Shown here: one piece after another, positions 7,798 to 16,553 of the stretch
Layout: every line of letters begins with the position of its first letter
Position numbering within the stretch: the stretch's first letter is position 1
NCBI GenBank assembly: GCA_028292405.1
Contig: JAQGMJ010000062.1
Span: forward strand, 1 to 64,000
From: Betaproteobacteria bacterium
Lineage (GTDB): Bacteria; Pseudomonadota; Gammaproteobacteria; Burkholderiales; JAEUOS01
Direction: 5' to 3'
DNA length: 64,000 bases
Notes under the pieces: generated by a model
What the model was told of the DNA's origin: nothing
What the model saw: the letters and a program-made list of their open reading frames with translations, nothing else
Databases searched by the model: none
Translations under genes and position numbers: made by a program

Positions 7798-8730
7798 ATG
7801 AACGAAGAAATGCCGCGTTACCCCGACCCCGCGGTGAAGGTGCTGGACCCGCGCTTCGCCAAATACGTCAACCCGTTTTCCGCCGTCGAGCGCCTGTCCA
7901 CCGGCTGCCGCTGGTCGGAGGGGCCGGTGTGGTTCGGCGACGGACGCTTTTTGCTGTGGAGCGACATTCCGAACGACCGCATCATGCGCTGGAACGAAGA
8001 GAGCGGCGAGAGCAGCGTTTTCCGCAGTGGCGGTCTGCCGAATGGCAACACGCGCGACCGCCAGGGCAGGCTCATCACCTGCGAGCACGTCGGGCGACGT
8101 GTTACCCGTACGGAATACGACGGCAGCATCACCGTGCTGGCCGAATCCTACGAGGGCAAGAAACTCAATTCGCCGAACGACGTGGTGGTGAAGTCGGACC
8201 ACTCGATCTGGTTTACCGACCCGCCCTTCGGCCTGAATAATTTCTACACCGGGCGCGCCGGTACGCAGGAACTGCCGCAGCGCGTCTACCGCATCGACGG
8301 CAAGAGCGGCGCGATGTCCGTGGTGGCCGACGACATCGAAGGGCCGAACGGCCTGGCATTCTCACCTGATGAGAAAAAGCTTTACCTCATCGAGTCGCGG
8401 ACCAAGCCGCGGCGCTTTCGGGTGTTCGACGTGGTCGATGGCGTGAAGCTGGCCAACAGCAAGGTATTGATCGATGCCGGCGAGGGCACGCCCGATGGGT
8501 TTCGCGTTGATGTGGACGGCAATCTGTGGTGCGGCTGGGGCATGGGCCGCGACGATCTCGATGGCGTGCGCATCTTTACCGCGCAGGGCGAGGCGATCGG
8601 CCATATCTCGCTGCCGGAACGCTGCGCCAACCTGTGTTTCGGTGGGCTGAATCGTAACCGCCTGTTCATGGCGGCGAGCCGTTCGCTGTATTCGGTGTTT
8701 GTCCATACCCAGGGCGCGCTGGGCGGCTAG
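7798..8730 (+). CDS. SMP-30/gluconolactonase family lactonase
   Basis: The 310-residue protein is a six-bladed beta-propeller hydrolase of the SMP-30/gluconolactonase/LRE family, which opens sugar or other lactones with a divalent metal. Likely metal-site residues lie in CRWSEGPVWFGDGRFLLWSD (Glu), KLNSPNDVVV (Asn) and GTPDGFRVDVDGNLW (Asp); FTDPPFGL and GPNGLAFSPDEKKLY are also typical. No signal peptide is evident, so it is cytoplasmic. The ATG at 7798 has a strong GGAGG 7 bp upstream and is preferred to longer in-frame extensions reaching back over the divergent promoter. It is divergent from the Bug operon. Confidence 0.9.
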   Translation: MNEEMPRYPDPAVKVLDPRFAKYVNPFSAVERLSTGCRWSEGPVWFGDGRFLLWSDIPNDRIMRWNEESGESSVFRSGGLPNGNTRDRQGRLITCEHVGRRVTRTEYDGSITVLAESYEGKKLNSPNDVVVKSDHSIWFTDPPFGLNNFYTGRAGTQELPQRVYRIDGKSGAMSVVADDIEGPNGLAFSPDEKKLYLIESRTKPRRFRVFDVVDGVKLANSKVLIDAGEGTPDGFRVDVDGNLWCGWGMGRDDLDGVRIFTAQGEAIGHISLPERCANLCFGGLNRNRLFMAASRSLYSVFVHTQGALGG

Positions 8731-8741
8731 GACAAGGCGGC

Positions 8742-8770
8742 AAAAAAACGCCGCCCTCGTAGGCGGCGTT
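8742..8770 (-). terminator. Rho-independent terminator of the class II aldolase gene
   Basis: The inverted repeat AACGCCGCC / GGCGGCGTT (8747-8755 and 8762-8770, 6-nt loop) is followed on the minus strand by seven T residues (8742-8748, partly shared with the stem). It lies 18 bp past the aldolase stop. The plus-strand side has no T-run, so it serves mainly the minus-strand gene. Confidence 0.75.
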
Positions 8771-8787
8771 GCCGGTTTGGCTGTGGC

Positions 8788-9576
8788 CTATTCCCAATAC
8801 GGCGGAAACCCGGATTGCGCCGACTCCGCCATCAGCAGGCGCATCATCGCGTGCCATTCCAGCACTCCATACGGCCGGCGCACGCCGGGCTGGTACAGCT
8901 TGGCGGTTTTTTCCAGCACTTCCTTCGAGGGCAGGTCGAGTTCGGTGTTCGCCGCCATCGCGTCCACCTGGGTGCGGCAGGCCAGCTCCAGGTTGTACAT
9001 CAGGTTGAAGGCTTCGCCGGGGGAGGGGCCGCAGGTGAGCAGGCCGTGGTTGCGCATCATCATGGCATTGTGCTCGCCCAAGTCGCGCACCAGGCGCTTT
9101 TGCTCTTCGAGGTCGATCGCCGGGCCTTCGTATTCGTGGTAACCCATGTGGCCGACGAAGCGGATGCCGGTTTGCGTCAGCGGCAGCAGGCCGCATTTCA
9201 TCGCGCACACCGCCATGCCGGCGCGGGTGTGGGTGTGGATGATGCACTTCACGTCCGGCCGCGCCTTGTGGATCGCGCCGTGGATGACGAAGCCGGAGCG
9301 GTTGATGCCGTAGTCCGTTTCGGGCTGCCACAGGATGTTGCCGTCGAGGTCGATCTTTGCCAGGCTCGACGCCGTGATTTCCTTGTAAAGCAGTCCGTAC
9401 AAGTTGATCAGCAGGTGCTCCGTGCCGGGAATGCGCAGGGTGATGTGGTTGTAGATCAGGTCGGTCATTTCGTAACGATCGACCAGGCGGTAGCAGGCCG
9501 CCAGTTCCAGGCGCGCCTGCCACTCCTCGGCACTGCATTGCTCGCGTACGGATTTGAATTCGGTTATGTAACCCAT
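8788..9576 (-). CDS. Class II aldolase/adducin domain protein
   Basis: The 262-residue protein belongs to the zinc-dependent class II aldolase/adducin family (relatives include fuculose-phosphate and rhamnulose aldolases and several decarboxylases). Evidence is the N-terminal RLELAACYRLVDRYEMTDLIYNHITLRIPG, the zinc-binding CIIHTHTRAGMAVCAMKCGLL (HxH pair), and NAMMMRNHGLLTCGPSPGEAF, which holds the third histidine. The aldolase glutamate is not clearly placed, so lyase chemistry on an unknown substrate is as far as sequence goes. It is divergent from the AtuA pair with a 286-bp gap and ends in a clear terminator. Its neighbours are lactonase and Bug genes. Confidence 0.88.
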   Translation of the reverse strand: MGYITEFKSVREQCSAEEWQARLELAACYRLVDRYEMTDLIYNHITLRIPGTEHLLINLYGLLYKEITASSLAKIDLDGNILWQPETDYGINRSGFVIHGAIHKARPDVKCIIHTHTRAGMAVCAMKCGLLPLTQTGIRFVGHMGYHEYEGPAIDLEEQKRLVRDLGEHNAMMMRNHGLLTCGPSPGEAFNLMYNLELACRTQVDAMAANTELDLPSKEVLEKTAKLYQPGVRRPYGVLEWHAMMRLLMAESAQSGFPPYWE

Positions 9577-9862
9577 AATGTGCCCTCTTTTACCTTTACT
9601 CAGCAGCCCGACTGTCCGATGCTATCGCCCGGAGCGAAATATTCGCCGGCTGGTGACGCAGGCCCGCCGGCGGCGATAGAGGTGATCTAGAGGGCTGCGC
9701 CGGTTGCCGATGGCGCGCCTCAGCCTCATTGCACCGCCATGATCCCGCGTTTCGGGGTCAAAAATCAAGCCTGACCCGTGCATAAGCATTCGCGGGGAAA
9801 GGCCGGAGACATCTCATGGAAATCATCGTGATCACCCAATCATATAACCGCGGAGCGCAATC

Positions 9863-11215
9863 ATGAGCCGCAAACAAAGCGTGCGCATCGGCGCCGGCGC
9901 CGGAACCTCGGATGACCGCATGACCCCCGCGCTGGAACTGGCCGAGCGCGGCGAGATCGACTACCTGGTGTTCGAGTGCCTGGCCGAGCGCACCGTGGCG
10001 CGTGAAAACCAGTCGCGCACCAAGGACGCCAACAAGGGCTACTCGCCTTCGCTGCACGAGCGCGCGCAAATGGTGTTGCCCACCTGCATCAAGAAGGGCA
10101 TACGCATTGTCAGCAACATGGGCGCGGCCAACCCGGTCGGCGGCGCCAAGGCAATGCGCATGGAGGCGAAGAACCTCGGCCTGGGCGACGTGCCGATCGC
10201 CGTGGTGCTGGGCGACGATGTCAGCGAAATCGTCCGCACCATGCCGCAGCTCACCTTGATGGAAAACGGCGAGCCGCTGGAAAGCATCCTCCCCACCTTC
10301 GCTTCGGCCAATGCCTATCTCGGCGCCGACCTGGTGGCCAAGGCGCTGGACACCGGCGCGCCGATCGTGCTCACCGGGCGCGTGGCGGACCCTTCCCTTT
10401 TCGTCGGGCCGATGATGCATGAGTTCGGCTGGTCCTATGACGACTACGCCAAGCTGGCGCAGGGCACCGCCGCCGGCCATTTGCTCGAGTGCACGGCTTC
10501 CGTCACCGGCGGCTGCTTCGGCTGGCCCGGCGTGAAGGACGTGCCGGACCTGGCCAACAACGGCTATCCCTTTGCCGACGTCACGCCGGACGGCAAGATC
10601 GTGCTCGGGAAAACGCCCGGCACCGGCGGGCGCCTCGACGTAATGACCTGCACCGAGCAGCTGATCTACGAAATGCACGACCCCAAGGCCTACATCACGC
10701 CGGACTGCGTGCTCGACATCACCGGCATCAGCCTGACCGAGACGGGCAAGGACCGCGTCGAGGTGAAAGGCGCCGTTGCCCGCCCGCGCACCGATACCTA
10801 CAAGGTGGTAGTGGGCTACACCGCCGGCTATATCGGCGAGGGCGAAGTTTCCTACGGCGGCATCGACGCGGTGGCGCGCGCTCGCTGGGCGGCTGAGATC
10901 GTCAAGGAGCGCCTGAAGCGGCGCGGCTTCACCTATGAAGACTTCCGCGTCGACCTGATCGGCATGTCGAGTTTGCACGGTGAACCCAATGGAAGACCCG
11001 AGCCTTATGAAGTGCGCCTGCGCATGGCCGGCCGCACGACGGACAAGAAGGCCGCGCATGCCGTCGGCTTCGAAGTGCGCGCGATGCACATGCACGGCCC
11101 CGGCGGGGCAGGCGGCGCCTGCGAGCCGCGGGTGCGCGACGTGCTGGCGGTCAAGTCCGTGCTGCTGCCGCGGCACCTGGTAAAAACCCAACTGGTGGTG
11201 GAGGGCTCGCTATGA
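9863..11215 (+). CDS. AtuA-type protein (DUF1446, acyclic terpene utilization family)
   Basis: This 450-residue protein matches the DUF1446/AtuA family, named after the acyclic terpene utilisation gene of Pseudomonas; the biochemical role is poorly defined. Typical segments are VRIGAGAGTSDDRMTPALEL, IDYLVFECLAERTVA, KGIRIVSNMGAANPVGGAK, ITGRVADPSLFVGPMMHEFG (the first two residues are LT in this copy) and TASVTGGCFGWPGVKDVPDL. It is cytoplasmic, with no signal. The ATG has GGAGCG upstream, and the gene overlaps the next by 4 bp (ATGA). In many bacteria the small domain encoded next is fused to this protein, so the two probably act as one complex. Bug receptors downstream suggest a carboxylate substrate. 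Confidence 0.88.
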   Translation: MSRKQSVRIGAGAGTSDDRMTPALELAERGEIDYLVFECLAERTVARENQSRTKDANKGYSPSLHERAQMVLPTCIKKGIRIVSNMGAANPVGGAKAMRMEAKNLGLGDVPIAVVLGDDVSEIVRTMPQLTLMENGEPLESILPTFASANAYLGADLVAKALDTGAPIVLTGRVADPSLFVGPMMHEFGWSYDDYAKLAQGTAAGHLLECTASVTGGCFGWPGVKDVPDLANNGYPFADVTPDGKIVLGKTPGTGGRLDVMTCTEQLIYEMHDPKAYITPDCVLDITGISLTETGKDRVEVKGAVARPRTDTYKVVVGYTAGYIGEGEVSYGGIDAVARARWAAEIVKERLKRRGFTYEDFRVDLIGMSSLHGEPNGRPEPYEVRLRMAGRTTDKKAAHAVGFEVRAMHMHGPGGAGGACEPRVRDVLAVKSVLLPRHLVKTQLVVEGSL

Positions 11216-11544
11216 GCACCCGCGTTTACGATCTGGCCCACAGCCGCACCGGCGATAAGGGCAACACGTCCAACATCTCGGTGATTTGCTACGACGAGAA
11301 GAACTGGGACTTCCTCAAGGAACACCTGACCGAAGCCGTGGTGATGAAGGCCTTCGCGCACATCGCGCAGGGCCCGGTCAAGCGCTACGAAATCCGCAAC
11401 CTCAAGGCCTTCAACTTCGTCATCGAGCGCGCGCTCGGCGGCGGCGTCACCATTTCGCTGGCGCAAGACATCCACGGCAAGAGCCTGTGCAATGTGATGC
11501 TGGCGATCGAACTGCCAAGTGTCGGCAACGAGCAAAAGCAATAA
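11212..11544 (+). CDS. Small AtuA-associated protein (AtuA C-terminal ferredoxin-fold-like domain)
   Basis: The 110-residue product starts TRVYDLAHSRTGDKGNTSNI and contains VKRYEIRNLKAFNFVIERAL and GVTISLAQDIHGKSL. These match the small domain that accompanies DUF1446/AtuA proteins, either fused at the C-terminus or encoded separately as here. Start and the preceding stop overlap as ATGA, implying coupled translation and equal amounts of both products. No catalytic residues are recognised. It is most likely a subunit of the AtuA-type enzyme upstream. Confidence 0.85.
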   Translation: MSTRVYDLAHSRTGDKGNTSNISVICYDEKNWDFLKEHLTEAVVMKAFAHIAQGPVKRYEIRNLKAFNFVIERALGGGVTISLAQDIHGKSLCNVMLAIELPSVGNEQKQ

Positions 11545-11634
11545 GGCGAAAGACGGCACAATAGCGAAACCGCGGCGCCGGGTAAAAAGCATCGGCGCCG
11601 CGCGCAGCCAAAACCACAAGCGGGGATGGAGACA

Positions 11635-12615
11635 ATGAAACGACTCAGCAGATTTGCCGGCGCCGCCCTTTGCGGCGCCTTCCTAGGTCCCGGCGCCGCG
11701 CAGGCGCAAGGCGTCAAAGACTATCCGAACCACCCGGTGCGCCTGATCGTCGCCTTCCCGGCCGGCGGCGGCACCGACATCGTCGCGCGCATCGTCGCGC
11801 CCGAGTTGACCAAGCTGTGGGGCCAGCAGGTGGTGATCGACAACCGCGCCGGCGCCGCCGGCGCCATCGGCACCGAAATGGCCGCGGTGGCGCCGCCTGA
11901 CGGCTACACCCTGTTCATCGGCACCTTGGGCAACCTGGCGGTGAACCAGCACCTGTACAAGATGAGCATCAACCCGCAGACGGCCTTCGCGCCGATCACC
12001 CAGGTGGTCGATGTGTTCTTCGTGCTGGAGTCCTACCCGCCGCTGCCGGTGAAAAACGTGAAGGACCTGATTGCCCTGGCCAAGACCGAGGCGGGCAAGG
12101 TCACCTTCTCCTCCTCCGGCGCCGGCGGCGCGCCGCACCTGGCGGGTGAGCTGTTCAACCGCATGGCCGGCGTGAAAATGGTCCACGTACCCTACAAGGG
12201 CAGCGCCCCGAGTTTCCAGGACCTGATGGGCGGTCAGGTGTCCGTCACCTTCGACAGCCTGGTGCAATCGCTGCCTTTCATCCGCGACAATCGCTTGCGG
12301 CCTCTCGCCGTGCTGGGCAAGAACCGTTCGCCGCAACTGCCCGATGTGCCCACGGTTTCCGAATCCGGCCTGCCCGGCTATGAACTCACCAACTGGTTCG
12401 GCATGGTGATGCCGGCGGCGGTACCGAAGGACCTGCAGGCGAAGATTTCCAACGACATCATCAAGGTGTTGGCCAACCCCGATTTGCGCGCCAAGATCGC
12501 CGGCATGTCCGCCGCTGTCGTCGGCAATACGCCGGAACAGTTCGGCGCCACCATGGCGGCGGACTCGGCGAAGTGGGCCAAGGTCATCAAAGAAACCGGC
12601 ATGAAAGCCGACTAA
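11635..12615 (+). CDS. Bug/TctC family periplasmic solute receptor, first of three in tandem
   Basis: This 326-residue binding protein has an N-terminal signal (MKRLSRFAGAALCGAF, cleavage after about AAQAQ) and Bug signatures: VRLIVAFPAGGGTDIVAR, VVIDNRAGAAGAIGTEMAA, PPDGYTLFIGT, MVHVPYKGSAPSFQDLMGG and LPDVPTVSESGLPGYE. The ATG at 11635 is favoured over an in-frame ATG 9 bp upstream, because only the later one leaves room for the GGGGAT/GGAG ribosome-binding sequence. It starts 90 bp after the AtuA pair and 15 bp before the next Bug gene, so a shared transcript with AtuA is likely. Confidence 0.93.
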   Translation: MKRLSRFAGAALCGAFLGPGAAQAQGVKDYPNHPVRLIVAFPAGGGTDIVARIVAPELTKLWGQQVVIDNRAGAAGAIGTEMAAVAPPDGYTLFIGTLGNLAVNQHLYKMSINPQTAFAPITQVVDVFFVLESYPPLPVKNVKDLIALAKTEAGKVTFSSSGAGGAPHLAGELFNRMAGVKMVHVPYKGSAPSFQDLMGGQVSVTFDSLVQSLPFIRDNRLRPLAVLGKNRSPQLPDVPTVSESGLPGYELTNWFGMVMPAAVPKDLQAKISNDIIKVLANPDLRAKIAGMSAAVVGNTPEQFGATMAADSAKWAKVIKETGMKAD

Positions 12616-12630
12616 GCAGGCTCCAAGAAA

Positions 12631-13620
12631 ATGAAAGCATCGATCCGAACCGCGCTCTGCAACCCACTTCGCGCCGCGCTTGCCGCGCTGGCGCTCGTCT
12701 CCTCCCACGCCGCGCTGGCACAGGCGGGCTATCCCGACCATCCGATCCGTCTGATCATTCCCTTCCCACCGGGCGGCAGCAACGACATCGTTGGCCGCCT
12801 GATTGCCGAGCAGCTTTCCAAGCGTCTTGGCCAGTCGGTGGTGGTGGACAATCGCGGCGGGGCCGGCGGCACCATCGGCACCGAGATGGCGGCCACGGCG
12901 ATTCCCGACGGCTACACGCTGCTGTTCATCTCTTCGGCCTTCGCCTCCAACCCCTCGATGTACAAGCTGACGTACAACCCGGAAAAGGCCTTCGCGCCGG
13001 TGGCGATGATCGCCGCCGGGCCCAACGTCCTGGCTGTCGCGCCTTCCGTGCCGGCGAAAAGCGTTACCGAACTGATTGCCCTGGCGAAAGCCAAGCCGGG
13101 GTCGCTGTACTACGCCTCCGCCGGCATCGGCAGCTTCCAGCACCTGGGCGGCGCGCTGTTTGCGAACATGGCCGGCATCGACATCGTGCACGTGCCCTTC
13201 AAGGGCGGCGGCCCGGCGATGGTGGACGTGATGGCGGGCAACACGCAGATGACGTTTTCCTCGCTGGTGCAGACTCTGGCTTTCATGCGCTCCGGCAAGT
13301 TGAGGGCCCTGGGCGTCGGCGGCCTGAAGCGCTCGCCCACAGCGCCCGAGGTGCCGACGATTTCCGAAGCCGGCCTGCCTGGCTACGAGGCGCTCAACTG
13401 GTGGGGCATGATCACCGCCACCGGCACGCCGGCGCCCGTGATCACCCGCCTGCATAACGACCTGCAGGCGATCGGCCAGACGCCGGAACTGAAAAAGCGC
13501 TTCGAGTCGGAGGCGGTCGAAGGCATCAACATCAGCGCTGCCGAGTTCAAGGCCTATATCGACCGCGACACCGCGAAGTGGGGCAAGGTGATCAAGGCAG
13601 CCGGCATCAAGGCCGAATAG
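12631..13620 (+). CDS. Bug/TctC family periplasmic solute receptor, second of three in tandem
   Basis: The 329-residue receptor has a signal peptide (LAALALVSSHAALAQ, ending near residue 32), then YPDHPIRLIIPFPPGGSND, VVVDNRGGAGGTIGTEMAA, IPDGYTLLFIS, IVHVPFKGGGPAMVDVMAG and APEVPTISEAGLPGYE. It resembles the preceding receptor along its whole length, consistent with tandem duplication followed by divergence in the ligand loops (LLFISSAFASNPSMYK here, LFIGTLGNLAVNQHLYK there). It lies 15 bp after the preceding stop and has only a weak ribosome-binding site, so translation may depend on its neighbour. Confidence 0.93.
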   Translation: MKASIRTALCNPLRAALAALALVSSHAALAQAGYPDHPIRLIIPFPPGGSNDIVGRLIAEQLSKRLGQSVVVDNRGGAGGTIGTEMAATAIPDGYTLLFISSAFASNPSMYKLTYNPEKAFAPVAMIAAGPNVLAVAPSVPAKSVTELIALAKAKPGSLYYASAGIGSFQHLGGALFANMAGIDIVHVPFKGGGPAMVDVMAGNTQMTFSSLVQTLAFMRSGKLRALGVGGLKRSPTAPEVPTISEAGLPGYEALNWWGMITATGTPAPVITRLHNDLQAIGQTPELKKRFESEAVEGINISAAEFKAYIDRDTAKWGKVIKAAGIKAE

Positions 13621-13677
13621 GCCGGAGTAACTGAAAAGCAGCCGGCAGGCAGCCGCGCATAAACCGAGGAGACCTCC

Positions 13678-14646
13678 ATGAAATCAATCCGACCGCTTGT
13701 ATTGGCGCTTGCCGCCGTGCTGGCCGGCAACGCCCACGCGCAGTCCGACTATCCGAACAAGCCGGTGCGGGTGATCGTGCCGGTGGCCGCCGGCGGCAAC
13801 GTCGACCTGGTGGCGCGCGCGGTGTTCGAGACCGTTTCCAGAAGCACCGGCCAGACTTTCGTGGTGGACAACCGCCCCGGGGCCAGCTCGCTGCTCGGCA
13901 CCCAGATGGTCGCCAAGGCGGCGCCTGACGGCTATACGATCCTCGCGACTTCGACGACCTTCCTTTCCGCGCCCGCGGTGCTCAAGAACACCGGCTACGA
14001 CACGGTCACCGACTTTGCCCACGTCAGCCTCACCTGCAGCATCCCGATGGTGATGGAAGTACACCCCAGCGTGCCGGCGCACACGGTGAAGGAATTCATT
14101 GCGCTGGCGAAGGCGCAGCCGGGCAAGATTTCGTACGCCAGTTCCGGCATCGGCTCCACCGGCCACATCGCCACCGAACTTTTTTCGCAAAAGGCCGACG
14201 TCAAGCTGCTGCACGTGCCCTACAAGGGCAACGGCCAGTCCATCATCGACGTCGTCGGCGGACAGGTGAACATGATGTTCGACCAGGTCAGCACCTCGGT
14301 GCAGCAGATCGCCAGCGGCAAACTGCGCCCGCTGGGTGTTTCCACCAAGGTGCGCTCGCAGATTCTGCCGCAGGTGCCGACGATCGACGAGGCCGGCGTG
14401 CCGGGCTATGAAGACGCCACCATCAACGCCGTGTTCGCCCCGGCCGGCACGCCGCCGGCCATCGTGAAAAAGCTGCACGCCGAGGTGGTGAAAGCGGTGC
14501 ACAACCCGGAAACCGTCAAGCGCTTCGGCGAGCGCGGCATCGTCATGGTGTCGAGCCCCTCGCCGGAGGAGTTCACCGCCTACGTCAAGCGCGAGTCGGC
14601 GCGCTACATCAAGCTGGTGAAGGATGCGGGCATCACCGCCGAGTAA
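13678..14646 (+). CDS. Bug/TctC family periplasmic solute receptor, third of three in tandem
   Basis: The 322-residue receptor begins with a compact signal peptide (MKSIRPLVLALAAVLAGNAHAQ). It carries YPNKPVRVIVPVAAGGNVDL, FVVDNRPGASSLLGTQMVA, APDGYTILATST, LLHVPYKGNGQSIIDVVGG and LPQVPTIDEAGVPGYED. The nucleophilic-looking GAGG of most Bug proteins is GASS here, a change in the ligand-contacting loop. GAGGAGACCTCC directly before the ATG gives a strong ribosome-binding site. It is followed after 132 bp by a GntR regulator in the same direction. Confidence 0.93.
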   Translation: MKSIRPLVLALAAVLAGNAHAQSDYPNKPVRVIVPVAAGGNVDLVARAVFETVSRSTGQTFVVDNRPGASSLLGTQMVAKAAPDGYTILATSTTFLSAPAVLKNTGYDTVTDFAHVSLTCSIPMVMEVHPSVPAHTVKEFIALAKAQPGKISYASSGIGSTGHIATELFSQKADVKLLHVPYKGNGQSIIDVVGGQVNMMFDQVSTSVQQIASGKLRPLGVSTKVRSQILPQVPTIDEAGVPGYEDATINAVFAPAGTPPAIVKKLHAEVVKAVHNPETVKRFGERGIVMVSSPSPEEFTAYVKRESARYIKLVKDAGITAE

Positions 14647-14778
14647 GCCCGCGCCGATGCGATAATAGGCTCAGTAGGCAACAAGCCGGCCGGGTTGGGC
14701 CGGCAGCGAACAACAAAGCCGGCCGCGCGGGGCGCGACGCCGTTCGATGGATCTTTCCGAGGCGTTCACGCCTGACTC

Positions 14779-15522
14779 ATGACCGCAAAATCCAGCAGGT
14801 CCGCAACCCCCAAGCGTGGCACCACCCGCCACGGCGAACTGGCCGCGCTGCTCAAGCAGCGCGTCTATGCCGGCGAGTGGAAGCCGGGCGCGCTGATCCC
14901 GGCCGAATCCGAGCTGGCGCTGGTCTACGGCGTGGCTCTCGGCACCATGCGCCAGGCGATCCAGACCCTGGTCGAGGAAAAGCTGCTGCTGCGCCACCAC
15001 GGTCGCGGCACCATGGTCAGCCGAGGCTTGACCGGCAACACCATCTTCCGCTTTTTCCGCTTCGGCGCCGCCCTGATCAGCGAGGACATGCCGACAGCGC
15101 GCATATTGGTGAAGGAAACCATTGCTACGCCGGAAGAGCTGGTCACCATTTTCGAAAACCGCCCGCGCAAGCTGCTGCTGGTCGAGCGCTGCCGGATGAT
15201 CGAGGGACTGCCGCGCCTGCTGGAAAAAATCTGGGTACCGCTGCCTGCTTTCTCGGCGCTCACGCGCCTGCCCGGCACCGCCTGGGCCGACCGCCTCTAC
15301 CCGATGTACGCGCAGCGCTGCAACGTGGTGGTGCTCAAAGCCAGCGACCACCTGCACGTGCGGCCGATGGCGGCGGCCGAGTCGGCCATGCTGGAACTCA
15401 AGCGCGGCAACCCAGGACTGGTGGTGCGGCGCCGCTCCTTCGACATCAAGGGGCATTGCGTCGAGGTGCGCGAGGCCCTGGCGGACGCCAACGAGTTCGA
15501 ACTGGAAATGCCGGTCTACTAG
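14779..15522 (+). CDS. GntR family transcriptional regulator with UTRA effector domain (HutC type)
   Basis: This 247-residue regulator has a GntR winged-helix (about residues 15-80: LKQRVYAGEWKPGALIPAES, then YGVALGTMRQAIQTLVEEKL with HHGRGTMV). A UTRA ligand-binding domain follows (about 95-245, with LLVERCRMIEGLPRLLEKIW and NPGLVVRRRSFDIKGHCVEV). UTRA repressors normally sense the pathway substrate and leave the operator when it binds. Its location right after the AtuA-Bug-Bug-Bug run suggests it controls that operon. No strong ribosome-binding site is seen before the ATG at 14779. Confidence 0.9.
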   Translation: MTAKSSRSATPKRGTTRHGELAALLKQRVYAGEWKPGALIPAESELALVYGVALGTMRQAIQTLVEEKLLLRHHGRGTMVSRGLTGNTIFRFFRFGAALISEDMPTARILVKETIATPEELVTIFENRPRKLLLVERCRMIEGLPRLLEKIWVPLPAFSALTRLPGTAWADRLYPMYAQRCNVVVLKASDHLHVRPMAAAESAMLELKRGNPGLVVRRRSFDIKGHCVEVREALADANEFELEMPVY

Positions 15523-15538
15523 GCTAACAGGCAGCACC

Positions 15539-16411
15539 TCAGACCAGGCTGAGGATCCAGGCGGCGAATTCGCTGTACGGGTAAGTCTGCGCCTTGGCCG
15601 GGTCCCACACCAGGTAGTAGCCCTCGTCGCTGCGCGCGATCTGGTCGAGCGGATTGACCAGGGTGCCGGCGGCGAAGTCTTCCGACAAGTAGGCTTCCTG
15701 GGTCAGCGCCACGCCCAGGCCCTGGGCCGCCGCCTGCAGGCACAGCGCGGCATTGGCCAGGGGCACGAAGCGGGTCGAGGGCCGGGGCGTGACGCCGGCG
15801 GCGCGCAGCCAGGTGTCCCAGCTGGTGGGCGCGATCATCGAACTGAGCAGCTTTTCCTTCAGCACGTCGGCCGGCTTGCGCAGGGTCGCGGCCATTGCGG
15901 GAGAGCAGGCCAATACGAGCGCGTCGCGAAACAACAGGTCGGCGCGCACGTCGGGCCAGTGGCCGTCGCCACGGCGCACCACGAAGTCGGCGTTATCGAG
16001 GCTGACGTCGTCGGTCTTGGCGACGGTGGCGATCTCCACATCGATGTCCGCATGGTCGGCGTAAAAGCCGGCCAAGCGCGGCATCAGCCACTTGATCGCG
16101 AAACTCGGGATCACCTTGACGCGGATGGCGCGCGGCTTCGGCGTCTCCGTCGCCTTGTCCACCACCGCCTCCAGCCGGTCGAACAGGTCGGCCACGCGCA
16201 GCGCCAGTTGCAGGCCGCTGTCGGTGAGTTCCACCTCGCGCCCGGCGCGGCGCAGCACCCGGGTGCCCAGTTCCGCCTCGAGCTTGCGGATCTGGTGGCT
16301 TACCGCGGACGGCGTGATGTGCAGGCGCTCTGCGGCGCGCGCCACCCCGCCGGCGCGATGCACCGCGTCGAGCACGCGTAGGGGGCCAAGAACATTGCGC
16401 AGGCGATGCAT
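15539..16411 (-). CDS. LysR family transcriptional regulator (GcvA-like)
   Basis: The 290-residue protein has the LysR helix-turn-helix at its N-terminus (LRVLDAVHRAGGVARAAERL, then HITPSAVSHQIRKLEAELGT) and a substrate-binding domain from about residue 90 (RVKVIPSFAIKWLMPRLAGF). SHQIRKLE with a following SFAxKWLxPRL is typical of the GcvA subgroup. The ATG at 16409-16411 is preferred to an upstream in-frame TTG that would add ten residues. It is transcribed away from a Bug/MmgE pair, the usual position of a LysR activator for the divergent operon. The 180-bp gap holds two inverted repeats. Confidence 0.9.
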   Translation of the reverse strand: MHRLRNVLGPLRVLDAVHRAGGVARAAERLHITPSAVSHQIRKLEAELGTRVLRRAGREVELTDSGLQLALRVADLFDRLEAVVDKATETPKPRAIRVKVIPSFAIKWLMPRLAGFYADHADIDVEIATVAKTDDVSLDNADFVVRRGDGHWPDVRADLLFRDALVLACSPAMAATLRKPADVLKEKLLSSMIAPTSWDTWLRAAGVTPRPSTRFVPLANAALCLQAAAQGLGVALTQEAYLSEDFAAGTLVNPLDQIARSDEGYYLVWDPAKAQTYPYSEFAAWILSLV

Positions 16412-16462
16412 GGGAGGCGGAATCCAAAAGCCATAATCCAAAGCATGATTTTAATTCAGTAA

Positions 16463-16479
16463 TTGAAAAAACGATTCAA
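16463..16479. promoter_or_regulatory. Inverted repeat TTGAA-N7-TTCAA upstream of the LysR gene
   Basis: The two 5-bp arms lie about 50 bp before the LysR ATG, next to a TAAAAT hexamer on the minus strand (16448-16453). LysR proteins commonly bind such interrupted dyads in the divergent promoter region and repress themselves. Assignment to this regulator is inference. Confidence 0.3.
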
Positions 16480-16553
16480 ATGACTTTCCACTGCGCCTGC
16501 CCTACAGTAAGGTCTCGAACCAGGCAGGCAATTCACGCCCAATTCTCAATAAA

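Noticed and set aside
9622..9678. Inverted repeat CTATCGCC / GGCGATAG between the aldolase and AtuA genes
   Set aside because: Arms of 8 bp are 41 bp apart with GC-rich sequence between; expected by chance in this composition and not placed on a promoter.
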